This document shows, piece by piece, positions 47,405 to 59,033 of a DNA stretch of 64,000 nt (within the stretch, counting starts at the first letter, position 1; the number at the start of each line of letters is the position of its first letter). The DNA is taken from the NCBI RefSeq assembly GCF_000471905.2, contig NW_006499751.1:6435096-6499095 (forward strand). Direction: 5' to 3'. The stretch comes from Amborella trichopoda. Lineage: Eukaryota; Streptophyta; Magnoliopsida; Amborellales; Amborellaceae. Made by a program: the position numbers and the translations under genes. The notes below the pieces were generated by a model that saw only the letters and a list, made by a program, of their open reading frames with translations, made no database searches and was not told where the DNA came from.

Positions 47405-50400
47405 TCACTTTTTGCTTAGAGTGTTAGCGACTCTTTTATTCTTCCTTCTCTTTTCTGTTTTATTGCTTTCGCCCTTTTTAGTGTGAGAAGAAAAAGGATA
47501 TCCCACCCCTTGCTTTGACTTATGGTAGTCTGTTGTGGCTTTAATGACCTCGAATGGGGGAGCAGTTGCTTCTTCGCCCCTTAGTGTTTGATTGGACAGG
47601 GGTTTATAATTCATGGTTCTGATGATTTGATGAGCCTTCTCACTGTAGATGCTCCAATCTGGGGGAGCCTTGGCTTCAATTTGAGGTGCATTAGTTTTGA
47701 GATCGTCATAATTCTTAGTCTCAGGGACAAACCCCTTTAAGTGCTTTAAAGCGATGCGCATGACCTCCAATTGACTCTAGAGGTTTCGAACCTCACGTCT
47801 CAACTCTACCATGGGGTTCTGTTCCTGAGAGCTAGAGGGATGAGTCTTATTTGCCTGTACTTCTTCGACAACCCCTGAGAAGTGTAAGACCTTCTTTTAG
47901 CTGCAGATGATCCCCTTGTTCAAGGAGGATGGAATTTGGAGTACCTTCTTTAGTGGTTGGTATGCAAGTTCTGGTTCTAAAAGAGTGATGGGGACATGCA
48001 GGACCTTTTGCTTGTTCTATGTATAGGTGACCCTTGGTGCCGGAAAGTCTACCTCTAGGGCTTCCTGCTCAGGAGCTGCTTCTAGCTCGCTACTTTGCTA
48101 TGGTGAATTAGAAGTAGAGGGGCAAGGTTCGTCTTTGAGAGACAATACCATGACCTCGAAGAGGTGGCAAGGTATACTTGGGTAGATCGGAGTCAAAGGG
48201 AGGATCTTGCCCTATCTTTCCTCCTCTTTGAACACGTCTATGATCATTCGCCCCAGATCTTCAATGTCATCATGGGACGAGGGTCTCGTCTCTCTCACAG
48301 GATTTTTATGTCATCACTGGAATTGGACGTTTGCAAGGGGTAGTTTAGGTCTTGCCCTGACTTTGACCATTGTGGGGTGCTTTTAGCGTTGTCACCCATA
48401 TTGGAGTAATCCTGAGCTGCTAGTGGCTCAGGGATGTCTGCCTGATTGGATGAGAGGATAAGGCGAGCTGCACTTGGGATGAAGTCTTGCAAGGTCGATA
48501 GTGGACGAAGGGGCCTGAGGAATTCTTCCTCGACTGGTCATTGAGGGATGGGATTCCTTTGGCAAGCGGACCTAGGTGCTCGTCGTCTCCTTCTGGATTC
48601 ATGAAGGGGTGTACGGACCGCCCCCTCTGGCTGGTGAGTAGTCCTAGCTTGATGGACTGCCTCACGCTTCATGGATTTGAGCCTACTTCTTCCATGGTAG
48701 ACTTCCCAGGGCTGAGAGGTCGAGGGCTCTGAAGAGTCCAGTGTATGCTCACTAGGGGCTTGTAGTGTGACTTCCTCTTGAATGAGCGCGATGGTCAGGA
48801 CGTGTTCTGGGAGAACCGCACAAACAATGTGGCCTTGCTGGACTTTCTCCGCAATTATAGCTTCGAACCCAGAGCACTAGTTGAGTTCATTTCCTATACC
48901 TGGTGATATGGGCACCAGAGCTTTCCGTGCCCTGGGCAAGACGCCTCGGCTGCCTGGCAGGCTTGAGAGTGACAAGAGCCTGTCAAAGCATTGCCTCGAA
49001 GAGGGCTTGTAGAGGGTCTTGCATAGGTGGAAGAGGGACTTGAGGGTGTCCTCTTGGGTTGCCTTGAACTTCTTGACACTGCTGCATCTTCTCTACTAGA
49101 AGCTTATGGAAGTCGGTACATTGCTGACATCATGACCTCGTATCTGGTGATATGCACACCAGAGATTCTCGATTCCTAGAGGCAGGAACTTGGGCTGCCT
49201 TGTCAGCTTGGGAGTGATGAGTCCTTCTTCAAGCATTTTAGAGAAAAATTCACGGAGAATAGCGGGTGCCTCGTCACCCTCTTGGATCGTGACTATGTGA
49301 GAAGCCTCAGTTGCCCCGAACGCTTTCTTCAACTCTTTGAGCCTTATCTGACCCTTGTTGATAAGGGCTTCGATAGTGTCATTGAGCTTGTAGCAGTCGT
49401 AAGTGGGGTGGCCTACTCTCCTATGATAGGAGCAATACTTCTCACTTGTCTCCTGCTTAGCTTACTCTTCAGCATTGGCCTCCGGCAGCTGGATCATGTT
49501 TTGTTCTAGCAGCAATCGAAGCAGTGCAGGAGTCCACTCCTTGTCGAAGGGGTAAACTTTATTCTGGTGCTAGATCCAGAAGTCATTTCACTTAGAAATT
49601 TAGGAGGCAGGACCTGATTGTAGGACTTCTACTTTCCGTTAGCTGGAGATGTTTGTACCTTGAAAAGGTCCAGGGTTTGAGGAGCTGGGCTATTAGTGTC
49701 AGTCACGGTGATGGCCACGCTGATCACTGCTTTTTGGTTGCCCCGACTCTTAGAGTGAGAGTTTGAACTGGAAGGTTGCTGACGAGGGCTGTCATGGTGC
49801 TTGAACAACCCCTCAATATGAACTGCCTTAGAGATGAGCTCTGACATGGAGGGTGCATTGGATGCCTCAACATGCAAGGCGATCTCAGGAAGTATGTTCC
49901 GTATGAAGGTCTGAACCGCTTCCTTCTCAGTCATGGGAGTGGCTTGGAAGGTTACTAACTCTCTCCATCGGGTGATGAACTTGTCAACCGGCTCACCAAG
50001 ATCTTGCATCAAGGTCAGAAGTTTGATGGTCTCCACGTTCCTCTGGACTTCATAGAAGCGTTGGCAAAACAACTGCTCCATATCTTACCACGTGTGTATC
50101 GAGTTGGGAGGCAGCCGAGCATACACTTGGAAGGCTACCCCTTTCAGGGGCTCGACGAGCTGACAGAGGAGGAGGAGTCCGTCAGTTGCCATCTCTCGCC
50201 ATGCCGCCTGGAAGTGAGCAGTATACTGGTGCGGATATGTAGTACCATTGAATAGGGGAAGTTTCCCCTTTTGATAGTTCGAAGGGAATGGTATTTGGTC
50301 AATGTACGAAGGGTATGGCTTCTGGTAGAGTGGCGCCTCTTTCATTCCTGGGACCTTGTTCTTGAGGCTATGGGCCACCATAGCATCTATGTCGGTTTGG

Positions 50401-51400
50401 GAGACCCCATGGGAGGCAGAACTGTCTTGGAAGACCAGTGGGGGAGAGGAAGTAGGCCTGGAGGCTTCTAGGTCTTCCATATTTTCAAGGATGGATTGCA
50501 TCATTACCTCGAACATGGTCATTCTGCCCTCTTGGGATTCGTCCGGGTCATTGATCACCATGACATTGGCCGTCTCCTCTGGGAGGTCAGAGCCAAGAGG
50601 AGGAGTGGACCGCCGGGGTCGACGAGTCATGGGTGGCAAGTCAGTCTATAGGGGCTCAGCTTGCCCCGACTGGACTTGAGCCTTGTATGCCGATCTTGTG
50701 AGGACTGGTTCTCGACAGTCTTGGGATTGTGGTTTCTGAGCAGTGATGACCCAGCAATACTCTTAGACTCACTCAGGTTCTGGAGATTGAAGAGGGAAAA
50801 AGGGGTTACGAGGTGTGAGGTCATCAAGGGTGCAGACCTCGACTGCCTTGGAGGCTTCCTTGGTTAGGATCTAAAGACCTCTCTTCTGGTAAACCCTGAG
50901 ACAGTTGTGGACTTCATTCCAGAACCGAGCTTGAGACCTGGTCTGCCCCGCCTTCTTTGAACATGCAAGGGTCGTGTCTATGATTTGGACCAGGGAGTGG
51001 GGTCCAAAGACAGAAGGCAGCCTGGGTTTCTGCCTTGGATGCTGGAGTCTTCTGTCTGACATCAGGCCGCTGCCTCGAGTTCCTTTGTGGGGTCCATGCG
51101 CACGGCTGACCTGAGGCTAGCTCAAGATGGCAACTCTTAGGGAAGACCTTTGAGTATCAGGGCCCTAGGTGCTTGACCGAGCGAAAGAGGAAGTAGCTGG
51201 TTCATGAATCCACCTGAGTCTAGACCAAGGAGGAACTCGCGAAAGCGGTGCGTGTGCACCTTTAGGGTTAGCCGTCCGGGTGACTTTAGGGTCAACCGGG
51301 GCTTGGTCAATTGGTTCCACCTTGGGAGGTCGAGGCCCATGAGCTCGTGTTTGTGAGGGACGAGACGGAAGTTCATCTCTCACGGAGTGGGGCCATGTGT
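47405..51400 (-). pseudogene. gypsy gag fossil of element B
   Basis: Read right to left: an N-terminal segment near 50640-50290 ('VSQTDIDAMVAHSLKNKV'), the capsid-like core 50290-49830 ('YQKGKLPLFNGTTYPHQYTA', 'EPVDKFITRWRELVTFQA'), a serine-rich linker, and zinc-knuckle-like segments near 49330-49460 and 49130-49180. A second copy of the last type lies near 48890-48950 ('KLWCPYHQV'), which suggests an internal duplication. The C-terminal tail follows to 47405, including a 'GDNAKSTPQWSKSGQD' segment shared with A near 35560. Several breaks are present. It is closer to D than to A. Confidence 0.8.
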
Positions 51401-52141
51401 GCTGGGAGGGAGGACAAAGTTGTCAACCCTCATGTGCTCGAGGTGGCATACAGCTAATGCTTCCCCAAGCTATAGAAAGAAAATGCATGGCACACGCAGG
51501 GTTCAGCCCAAGAAGGCCTAGCCCTTGATGCGAGCTTAAGGCAACATGGGGGTTGCCTCGAGGTGTGGCTTGAGTGGATGAACCATGAACCCTTGGGTGT
51601 GTGCAAGAGGTGGAGGCTACAGGGTCTCCGCCTTGGTGTGCCAAGCCTCCAAGTCTAGAGGTTTGGAGAGCTGAAAGAGTATGGGGGGTTGCCTTGCGGT
51701 GAACCTCCGAAGCGATGACAACTTGCTTGCCTCCAGTGAAAGTGGTTAGGGCAGCCTTCTGGTGTGCCCTAGCCATATGACCGACAAGAGACTTGTCAGT
51801 AGCAGGGTGCGTGCTATGTGCTGTGGCAGACGTTCCACCGATGCAAGGGGCCTTGATGGAGGGTCCACCAAGGCGAGGAAGTGGGGAGTCCGGGGACTTT
51901 TAAGTCCCCTCTCGCACCGACACAGGCAAGAATCTGGGAGCTGGACTATGAGTCGCAAATCAGAAGGAGAGTAGGGAAAGAAGCATAAGCATCTCGCTTC
52001 CCTGGGACAGTCACGAGTGCGGGGATAAGGAAGTCCCCGACTTGGATGAACGAGTTGAACAACCCAAGTGCCATAGAAATTAATGCAGAAACTAAAATCT
52101 GATACTGGTCAAACAAGAGCAAACCAACTAAGAGGTAGTAA
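51401..52141 (-). other. 5' leader of element B
   Basis: This is the stretch between gag and primer-binding site. It contains weak coding-like frames without recognisable domains and matches the leader of A in places. I see no separate gene. Confidence 0.55.
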
Positions 52142-52160
52142 GTCCCCAATGGAGTCGCGA
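52142..52160 (-). promoter_or_regulatory. Primer-binding site of element B (tRNA-Arg type)
   Basis: The minus strand reads TCGCGACTCCATTGGGGAC, three bases from the 5' LTR. It matches the tRNA-Arg complement TGGCGACTCCGCTGGGG except at a few positions and corresponds to the site of A at 31951. Confidence 0.7.
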
Positions 52161-52163
52161 AGC

Positions 52164-54885
52164 CGGTTAGGTGCGTTGATCTCGCCTTCTGGATCTAGGT
52201 GATCTGGTAGCACGTATCTCGGGTTTCTAGTGAACCTAAGATTTGAGATCGCTCTCTCAGAACCTTGCTCAAGAGCAAGGGTAGGTATACTAACCGATGA
52301 GAGAGGAATTTAAGGTGGGTTCGGGACTTACTTGGGCTAGCTCACGTGGGCACCCTCTTAGATCACAAAGAAAGCTGCCCAGCTGCTTTAGCTGGTTCGG
52401 AATCACATCCTTTGATTTGCAATCCTCTTGTTTTCGGCACAACACTCCTATGGTTAATTAGCAAGACAAGTGGGTTGAAGGGACCCACCCTTATCTTAGG
52501 ACATCGCATGCTCATATGAGGAAGTGATGAAAAGAAAGGCTTCCAATAAAGAGAGAAAGGAGAAGAAAACTTGACAAATGGACGAGACTAGCATGATGAC
52601 CGAAAAGCTACCGACTCGGAGTGGTAGTAAAATGGGCATAGTTCTCAAGACCAGCACGGCATCAATACTACTCTAAACCGAGATCGATATGAAGGCACTA
52701 AGCTAAGCTTACCCTCAATCAAATAAGGAGAGAAAAGAGTGATGAGAAGGAAAGAGAGCGAGACGATGGAAGGGGAAATACCCAGACAACAATGGGTATC
52801 GCCATTGGCATCATGAGAAGATGTCACGTCCCTTGCGGGCGGCGATGGCTTCTGGTGAGGCTCACGATGATAGCTTCTCGTGAGGCACACAGTGCCAGTC
52901 ATGAAATACGAGAGGAAGCCCATGAATGGCAATGAACGTCGCCATTGGCAATGCGAGGAAGCAACACGTCCCTTGCGAACGGCGATGACTCCTGACGAGG
53001 CACACGGTGCTAACTTCCCGTGAGGTGCACAGCGATGGGCAATGAGAGGCACAGAAGAAGCCTGCGCGCGGCGATGGGTATTGTTGCAACCCCTTTGCAG
53101 ATGGCGATGGTCATCATCGCCTGCAATAGTCTCGCATCAAGATGAAGTCCCCCACAGACGGTAATAGGCTTCGCTGCCCGTGTTCCACGTTGAGACGTTG
53201 AGGGTACATCCGCAGACGGCGGTGAGCAGCGCCATCTGCAAGTCTCACTGGGAGGTAGAGGCGAAGACAGAGGAGGAGAAGAGCTCGAGCATGGCGCTTC
53301 TATCGTCATGCACGACCTGTGAGATCACCGAAGAGGCATACACAGCACTGCCACTATCGTGCATGGCCTCTAAGGAAAACTCAAGCAAAGGGGAGGAAGA
53401 AGAGAGAAGAGAAGAGAAGGATGAAGAAAAGAAAAGGACGAGAGAGAAGATTTACCTCGAACCTAAGAATACCAGTCCAAAAGTTTCTCTCACCTTACTC
53501 TCTCTCTCAAACGTGACCCAACAATGAGAAGAAAGAGAAATTGTATTAAGTAAAAACTCTCTCTTTTGTGAAAGGTTGAATCTTGTGGTGCGTACAATGA
53601 TGGTACGTATATATAGAATTTGCACTAAATATGGGTGGATGATCAAAAGTAACCCTAATTTTTTAAAATTAAGCTTAAAGTGATTTAAAATAAATTATAA
53701 AATAGGGTGTAAAATGATAGATTTGTCCCTTCCTAACTATTCATGAAATTTCAGAACAGCCTCTATGTTGCTCTAGAACCTGTGTGATCTTGAATGGATG
53801 ATCCGGGGTCGTTCTCATGCCCAGTTGATCAAAAGATGATTGTTTTCTTGTAGGGCCCGATATAGATATCGATTTGATGCCGACTTCGAGTCATAAATTG
53901 TGTTTTTAGTACACGATCATGTGACTTGAAATTTGAATGGATCTTGAAACTTCGGATCGATAGTGTGCTCGTTCCTTGATGTTTTTCGGTGATTTCTTCA
54001 CTAGATCACACTGAGCATGTCGTTACATGCGTGAGGCAATAAACGCAGCTCTATTCTTTGCTTGAACAAAGATTTTGTAATTTTGGAATTTTTGCCAGAA
54101 TCTGGAATTTCGGTGACAGAATTTACAGTGGCTTCGTTAGCTCCATGTACAGAATCCGACCATTCATCATGTACAGGATTTAGGTCAGAGATGGCCTGAG
54201 ACCTTACACATGTGATGAAATTGGTCTCGCATCGATTGTGCTCACGAGCGGCATGATTCGGCTACTCGAGCTAGACACGACGCTGTTGAATTTCTTGCAC
54301 TTTCTTCACTGATTGGCAACTTCTCTCTAGCTTTTCTTCACACTTGAGTATCGTCACGAGACGTGCCACATATCAAATCCCTCGTCTTGATGAGACAAAC
54401 ATGCTCACCAAATTTGAGAGTAATCCAACTTAAGATGAGTGAGATATGAGCGTCAAAAGTCACTGCTCGTGACTGTTCCTTTAATGGTGTAAAGTTGTAG
54501 GATGGCCACATGGGAATAGCGTGCGGCTCCTCCTGTTTTCCTCTTTTGCCTATAATTTCTTCCTAAGTGTCCATTCGAGTTGAAATTTGAGCCCTGGCCA
54601 TTTCAACTGTGCCAGATCTAATGGCAGTGGTCCGACAACAAATTGAGACACCAAGAATGTAAGGGTCCGTTTGAGGGTGCTAGAGGCCAAGTTTGCCGGA
54701 TATGTTTCTTAGTCTACACTACCTTAGACATGTCTGAATACGACGAAACTTGGCGGGAGAATTTTGAGAGACCTCATGAAGATCTTGACCAATTCCGGGG
54801 CTATTCTGAGACTGACGAGATTTCCACTATTTGTTAAGCTTTTATTGAGCCGAGGCCCCATGATGATGAAAAATATCTTTTAACA
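52164..54885 (-). repeat. 5' LTR of element B (2722 bases)
   Basis: This is the partner of 39844-42556. On the element strand it begins TGTTAAAAGATATTTTTC and ends CGCACCTAACCG. The TATA box is at 53607-53616 (minus, CTATATATAC). Blocks near 54720-54800 ('ttagacatgtctgaa') are shared with the LTRs of A and D. Frames at 52645-53527 fall in the GC-rich repeat part and are not genes. Confidence 0.88.
53607..53616 (-). promoter_or_regulatory. LTR TATA box of element B
   Basis: The minus strand reads CTATATATAC, in the same LTR position as the TATA boxes of A and D. The partner LTR has TTATATATAT at 41271-41280. Confidence 0.55.
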
Positions 54886-54890
54886 ATTAG

Positions 54891-55162
54891 AAGCTCAACA
54901 GAATCTTGAACTAAACCAAGGGAGAATGAAGAGGGACTTTGACAAATCAGTCAAAGTCTGCTCATTCACTCATGGGGATCTGGTTCTAGCCGTCAAAAGG
55001 CTGATCGTTATGTATGGGCGGTGCAAAGGAAAGTTTGAACCTAAATAGGAAGGCCCCTATAATCAAAAGTCTTGCCAAATGGGGCTTACATATTGGCACA
55101 TCTTGATGGAGAGGAGGCGATGACCCCCATCAATGGGCGATACCTAAAGAAGTATTATCCCT
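54891..55162 (+). pseudogene. Integrase C-terminal fossil of element A, right of insertion B
   Basis: Immediately after B and its flanking 5-base repeat, plus-strand sequence reads the end of a Tat integrase: 'MKRDFDKSVKVCSFTHGDLV', 'YGRCKGKFEP', then 'DGEEAMTPINGRYLKKYYP' at the end near 55162. Its presence here, with the rest of the integrase left of 39844, demonstrates that B inserted into A. Confidence 0.85.
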
Positions 55163-56544
55163 GATACGTGCTCAAAAGACTCAATGTGCAACGAGAAAGA
55201 GTTAAGGATAAAAGAAAGAAAAAGACAATAAAAAGGAAAACAAGTAAGACAATTCAACAAAGCTTAACTCTTTTTATTGAAGAAGTTACAAGTTACAATG
55301 AGGACCCATTATTAGGGACGTTACAGGGATATATTATCAAAGGTCGTTCTTGCTGTAGAGGAAAAGAGAACAGTTCGAGTGTTGCTCTTGCTTCAGATGA
55401 AAAGAGAGTAGTTGACCCCAGCGCTGCTCTTGCATTTGAGGAACAAGGGACGGTTACAGGCCAAAAGGTTGCTCTCTCATCAAAGGAAGGCAAAAGGGTT
55501 TTAGATGGAGTTTATCATACATACAAAGCAGACCCTTCTGGTAAGGAATTGGCCTATGATGAAGAACACGCCCCCTTCACGGTGAGTACCCTTCCATAAA
55601 ACAACATGGAGTTCACAGTTGTGCTGGAGGACTTGGCTTCCAACAAACTTCATAAGCCAGGCGCTCGTGATCGTCGTCGTGCATGACTTAGCATCGTGCA
55701 TGATCATCGTCGCACATGACTCAGTATCATGCATGATAATCGCTGCGAGCAACTCACCGTTGTGCCCAACCACAGCTGTACACGACTTGCTTCCATTCAT
55801 GAAAAGATCACCGAGTGAGCAGCTATCGCCGCGCATGACTAACATCGTGTGCGTCGTGTTGCTGGCCATGCGTGACTAACACTGCGCGTGATTATCGTGC
55901 GAGAGTCAACGTCGTGCAGGACTATCAGTTGTCGGTGACAATCTAACTACCCACGACCATTTGGTTCATGTGCCTCTTCAGTTACTCACATCCCTTCAAC
56001 TCCCTGCGACCCTTCAGTTCCCTTGACCCTTCGGTTGCTTATGGCCCTTCGTTTCCCTAGCGACCATCCACCATCCCCGAGACCCTTCATCTCCCCTTTA
56101 TGACTATTCACAGTCTTGCGACCTTTCAGCTTCTCACCGAGGAACTCCTTCACTCGTGAGAAACCCACTGATGAACCTTTCCCCTTCCTCCACACCAACG
56201 AAAAATCATCAGAAGCCTGTGACAGGCCTCTACTACACCCTCAGTCCCTGTTCTGGTATCCCAAAACCACTGTCGGAACCTCAATAGGTCTTGGCAGACT
56301 GCCTGCTTCCCTCAACTCTAGATCCAGTGACCCTCGCGAATCCCCTGTGTTCCATGTGTAACCCTGCCGATGCTCTCTCTTCCCAGTCAGAACTTTCTCT
56401 TTCTTGCTAGAGTTCTCACGGACCCTTATAAACCCCCTTGAAGTGTCCTGCATTCTCACCAGAATCCTCGCTGGGAAGTCTCCCTCTCTCTCGCTGATCT
56501 CCTTAGCCGTTGTACCCAAAGGTAAAATGGTGAAGTGGGATTTA
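55163..56544 (+). other. 3' non-coding region of element A, first part
   Basis: Just after pol, a 143-codon open frame (55168-55599, lysine-rich start) has no recognisable domain and overlaps sequence not conserved in B. I treat it as non-coding. 55620-55930 contains a degenerate short repeat ('cgtgcatgac', 'catcgtgcatgat', 'atcatgcatgat'). 55970-56100 has a 'cccttc(a/g)' rich stretch. Minus-strand frames at 55986-56519 sit where the antisense frame of B would be expected but show no clear similarity. Confidence 0.55.
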
Positions 56545-56560
56545 CCCCCTTATATAGCAG
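56545..56560 (-). promoter_or_regulatory. Antisense TATA box in element A
   Basis: The minus strand reads CTGCTATATAAGGGGG, a consensus-grade plant TATA box pointing back into the element. It is followed downstream on the same strand by GAGAGAGAGGGAG (near 56490). The equivalent place in B has 'ctgagtatcaaaggggg' on its antisense strand. Confidence 0.6.
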
Positions 56561-56754
56561 GAGTTTCCCTGAAGTGCCCCGAACAAAATGGAAATGCCAA
56601 TCAAGTCCTTGAAGGCCAAACAACGATGAGTTGGATCGGGTAGGGCTCAGTCCCTAAGCCCGAATAGAGGTTTACCGTCGCCCATGTAATGAGATTGCCA
56701 TCCACGGACCTATCCCCCATAGAGCTTCACCTACATGGCGACCCATGCCATGGT

Positions 56755-57185
56755 CTAGATGCACGACCCTAAATAGCATAGTCCAAACTATACGACCTTA
56801 AACTGTAGCGGAGGTCTAGTTGCATGACCTTAGACTGCATGGTCCTTGTTGCATGACTCTAAACTGCACAGCCATGGTCGGTGCTGCATGGCTCTAAGCT
56901 ACACAGCCATGGTCTAGATGCACGACCCTAAACTGCATGGTTCAAACTATGCGACCTTAAACTGTAGTGGAGGTCTAGTTACACGACCTTAAACTGCATG
57001 GTCCTCGCTGCATGACCCTAAACTGCACAGCCATGGTCCGTGCTGTATGACCCTAAAACTGTAGCGAAGGTCTAGTTGCATGACCTTAAACTGCATGGTC
57101 CATGCTGCACTACTTTAAACTGCATAGCCATGGTTCAAGCTATATGACCTTAAACTATAGTGCACGCCCTAACCGCATGACAATA
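56755..57185 (+). repeat. Tandem array of 'catgaccttaaactgcatgg' units in A
   Basis: The words 'gaccttaaactgcatggtcc', 'gaccctaaactgcacagcc' and 'aactgtagcggaggtctagt' recur in alternating order through about 430 bases, with a higher-order period of roughly 180 bases. It is homologous to the array in B at 44380-44930. Confidence 0.85.
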
Positions 57186-58379
57186 AGCTGCTTTGCACAT
57201 GTCCCGGAGGCATGACCTTAAAACACACACCCACACATACGCGTATGTCCTTTCTACGCGTACCATTTTCATAACTCCCCAGTGCATCCATTTCCCTTAT
57301 CATCATACATCATTCCCTAGTGAGTCTCACCCACGCTCACAAAATAACGGTGAGCCATCTCACCACCCATACTCGTCGTCAGTTAGTAGGTCACCACTAT
57401 CCACCTTCCATACCAGCATCATCTGTCCTTTGTAGGCAGTCTCGTGCCATATCCCCAAAAGTGAGTCAAACCACCACCACGGTCCAGCTATATGAACTTA
57501 AACTATAGTATACATTCTGACCGCAAGACGTTAAAAGGCTTTACACATGTCTCGAAGGAATGACCCTAAACATGCCTTCACAAAAACATACAAAAAAAAA
57601 AACAGAGAATAACGGGCATGGTGTATACCTAGACAAGGGAACGCCATGAGTAAAAATGATGGACGGGCATGGTCACAAAACCATGAGTAAGAGAGTTTAG
57701 TGAAAATAAAAACCCAGACACTGTGAAAACTCGAAAGGGCACCGTGAGTAAAAAATGGAAGAATAAGGGTGGACATGACTGTAAGGTCATGGGTAAAAGA
57801 GCCCCAAATAAAAGGAAGTTGGTGAAAATCGTTTCTACGGCACCACTTCCCAAGTCCAAGTGAAAACCCGCAAAGGGTACTTAGACCAAGAGAGCAGGTT
57901 GATGTAGCGCTCGCCTCCGTAGACAGCTTCAGCCAACACTCCAAAAGAAAAATCCCCGATACCAGAATCCCCTGTTATCGGGACCCAAAAACAAGAGCTT
58001 TAAGAAGAATCCGATAGTTTAAGTCTACTCATTTGACCCAGGAGTCAGAAGAATCGCCAAGACGGCAGGTCAAGGTCCCATGCTAAAGGACCGCATTCTC
58101 AGGAAGTCAAAAACATGTCATTCTTACAAACCAAAGATGCTCTTGAAGGCAAGAAACTATCAAACCAGGCCAACACTTGCATACAACAACTAGAGTAGAG
58201 CCCTTTCAAGGTGGCCTCGCTAACATCCCTCCTTAACCGGACCAGACATTCGGGACAGGCCAACAAAAAGCCCCCAACTGGGTTCGACAGGATGAGGCCA
58301 CAGAGGTACCCTGCTTGTCAAAAGCAAACCCTATGTAGCAGCAAACAACACCCACTAAGGACTCCTTGGCTGTCTATCC
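57186..58379 (+). other. 3' non-coding region of element A, second part
   Basis: This stretch matches B in places (57540-57900 against 43680-43870 reversed). No domain is recognised. 57480-57560 repeats the 'cttaaactatagt' word of the array once more. Confidence 0.6.
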
Positions 58380-58860
58380 AAAGCTTCTGACGTGAATGAT
58401 GGGCATTCCATGAGATTCCCCCCACCAGCAGCAAAACAAAAGCTCCTGACATGGATGATGGGCATTCCATGAGATTTCCCCCATCAGCAGCAAAACAAAA
58501 GTCCCTGATGTGGATGATGGGGCATTCCATGAGATGTCCCCCACCAAAACTCATAAAAACCTTGACTGATTGGGAAGAAAACCCTTAAGCAAGGCACCCG
58601 ACCGCCAGACAAGCCTGGATCTGACCAATTAGATCTACAAGATTTTAAGCAAGGCCCCCACCTGTCGAAACCCAAGGAGAGCTCTTAATATCGATGATGA
58701 GCATTCCATGAGATGTCCCCCACCAATAGCAGTACGTCCAACCAAGATGTAGACCTTAAAATCATCCCTCAGAGAGTTCCTGACGTAGACTATGGGCATT
58801 CCATGAGATGTCCCCCACCAGTAGCTCAAGTATCTTCTCCTCCAAAGTCCCCACGAATGG
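58380..58860 (+). repeat. Tandem repeat upstream of the 3' LTR of A
   Basis: The unit of about 60 bases contains 'gatgatgggcattccatgag' and 'tgtcccccacca'. It occurs in tandem near 58393, 58453 and 58515, and again more widely spaced near 58695 and 58790. It is unrelated in sequence to the array at the same place in B (42618-43086). Confidence 0.8.
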
Positions 58861-59018
58861 ATCTGCGGCAAATGCTTCTTAACGTTTGAGCATCCTGTGT
58901 AGCATTGCGTGGATATCTCCTCAACGTTCACATGGTCTTGGGGCTAGGAAGAAAAAAGTAATAAAGTCAAAGGAAATTTTCCGAATGTTATCCTTCTCAC
59001 TTCTCTTGAAGCACAACA

Positions 59019-59033
59019 TTCGGTGGGGCAAGC
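59019..59033 (+). promoter_or_regulatory. Polypurine tract region of element A
   Basis: TTCGGTGGGGCAAGC directly precedes the 3' LTR start TGTTTGAAGACATTTC. 'gcacaacatt' just upstream is shared with the corresponding place in B (42557-42579, minus strand). Confidence 0.55.

Larger units (their letters stand above)
39844..54885 (-). mobile_element. Non-autonomous gypsy element B (gag-only, Tat-related), inserted in A
   Basis: This is a 15.0-kb minus-strand element with TG/CA-like ends, flanked by GTTGG (39839-39843) and ATTAG (54886-54890), an imperfect 5-base duplication. In element order: 5' LTR 54885-52164, tRNA-Arg type primer-binding site 52160-52142, leader, gag (about 51400-47405), then directly a 3' region with an antisense reading frame and three tandem arrays, then 3' LTR 42556-39844. 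No protease, polymerase or integrase sequence is recognised. This fits the class of terminal-repeat elements that keep only gag, presumably mobilised by relatives such as A. In about 131 LTR bases I count about 21 differences (about 16%). gag is broken in several places. Confidence 0.82.

Noticed and set aside
55168-55599. 143-codon frame directly after integrase of element A
   Set aside because: It has no domain, no counterpart in element B, and a low-complexity start. It is kept only as a remark in the 3' region entry.
57193-57435. 80-codon frame and neighbouring frames in the 3' region of A
   Set aside because: There is no domain and it overlaps degenerate tandem repeat sequence. The homologous frame in B is on the other strand and different.
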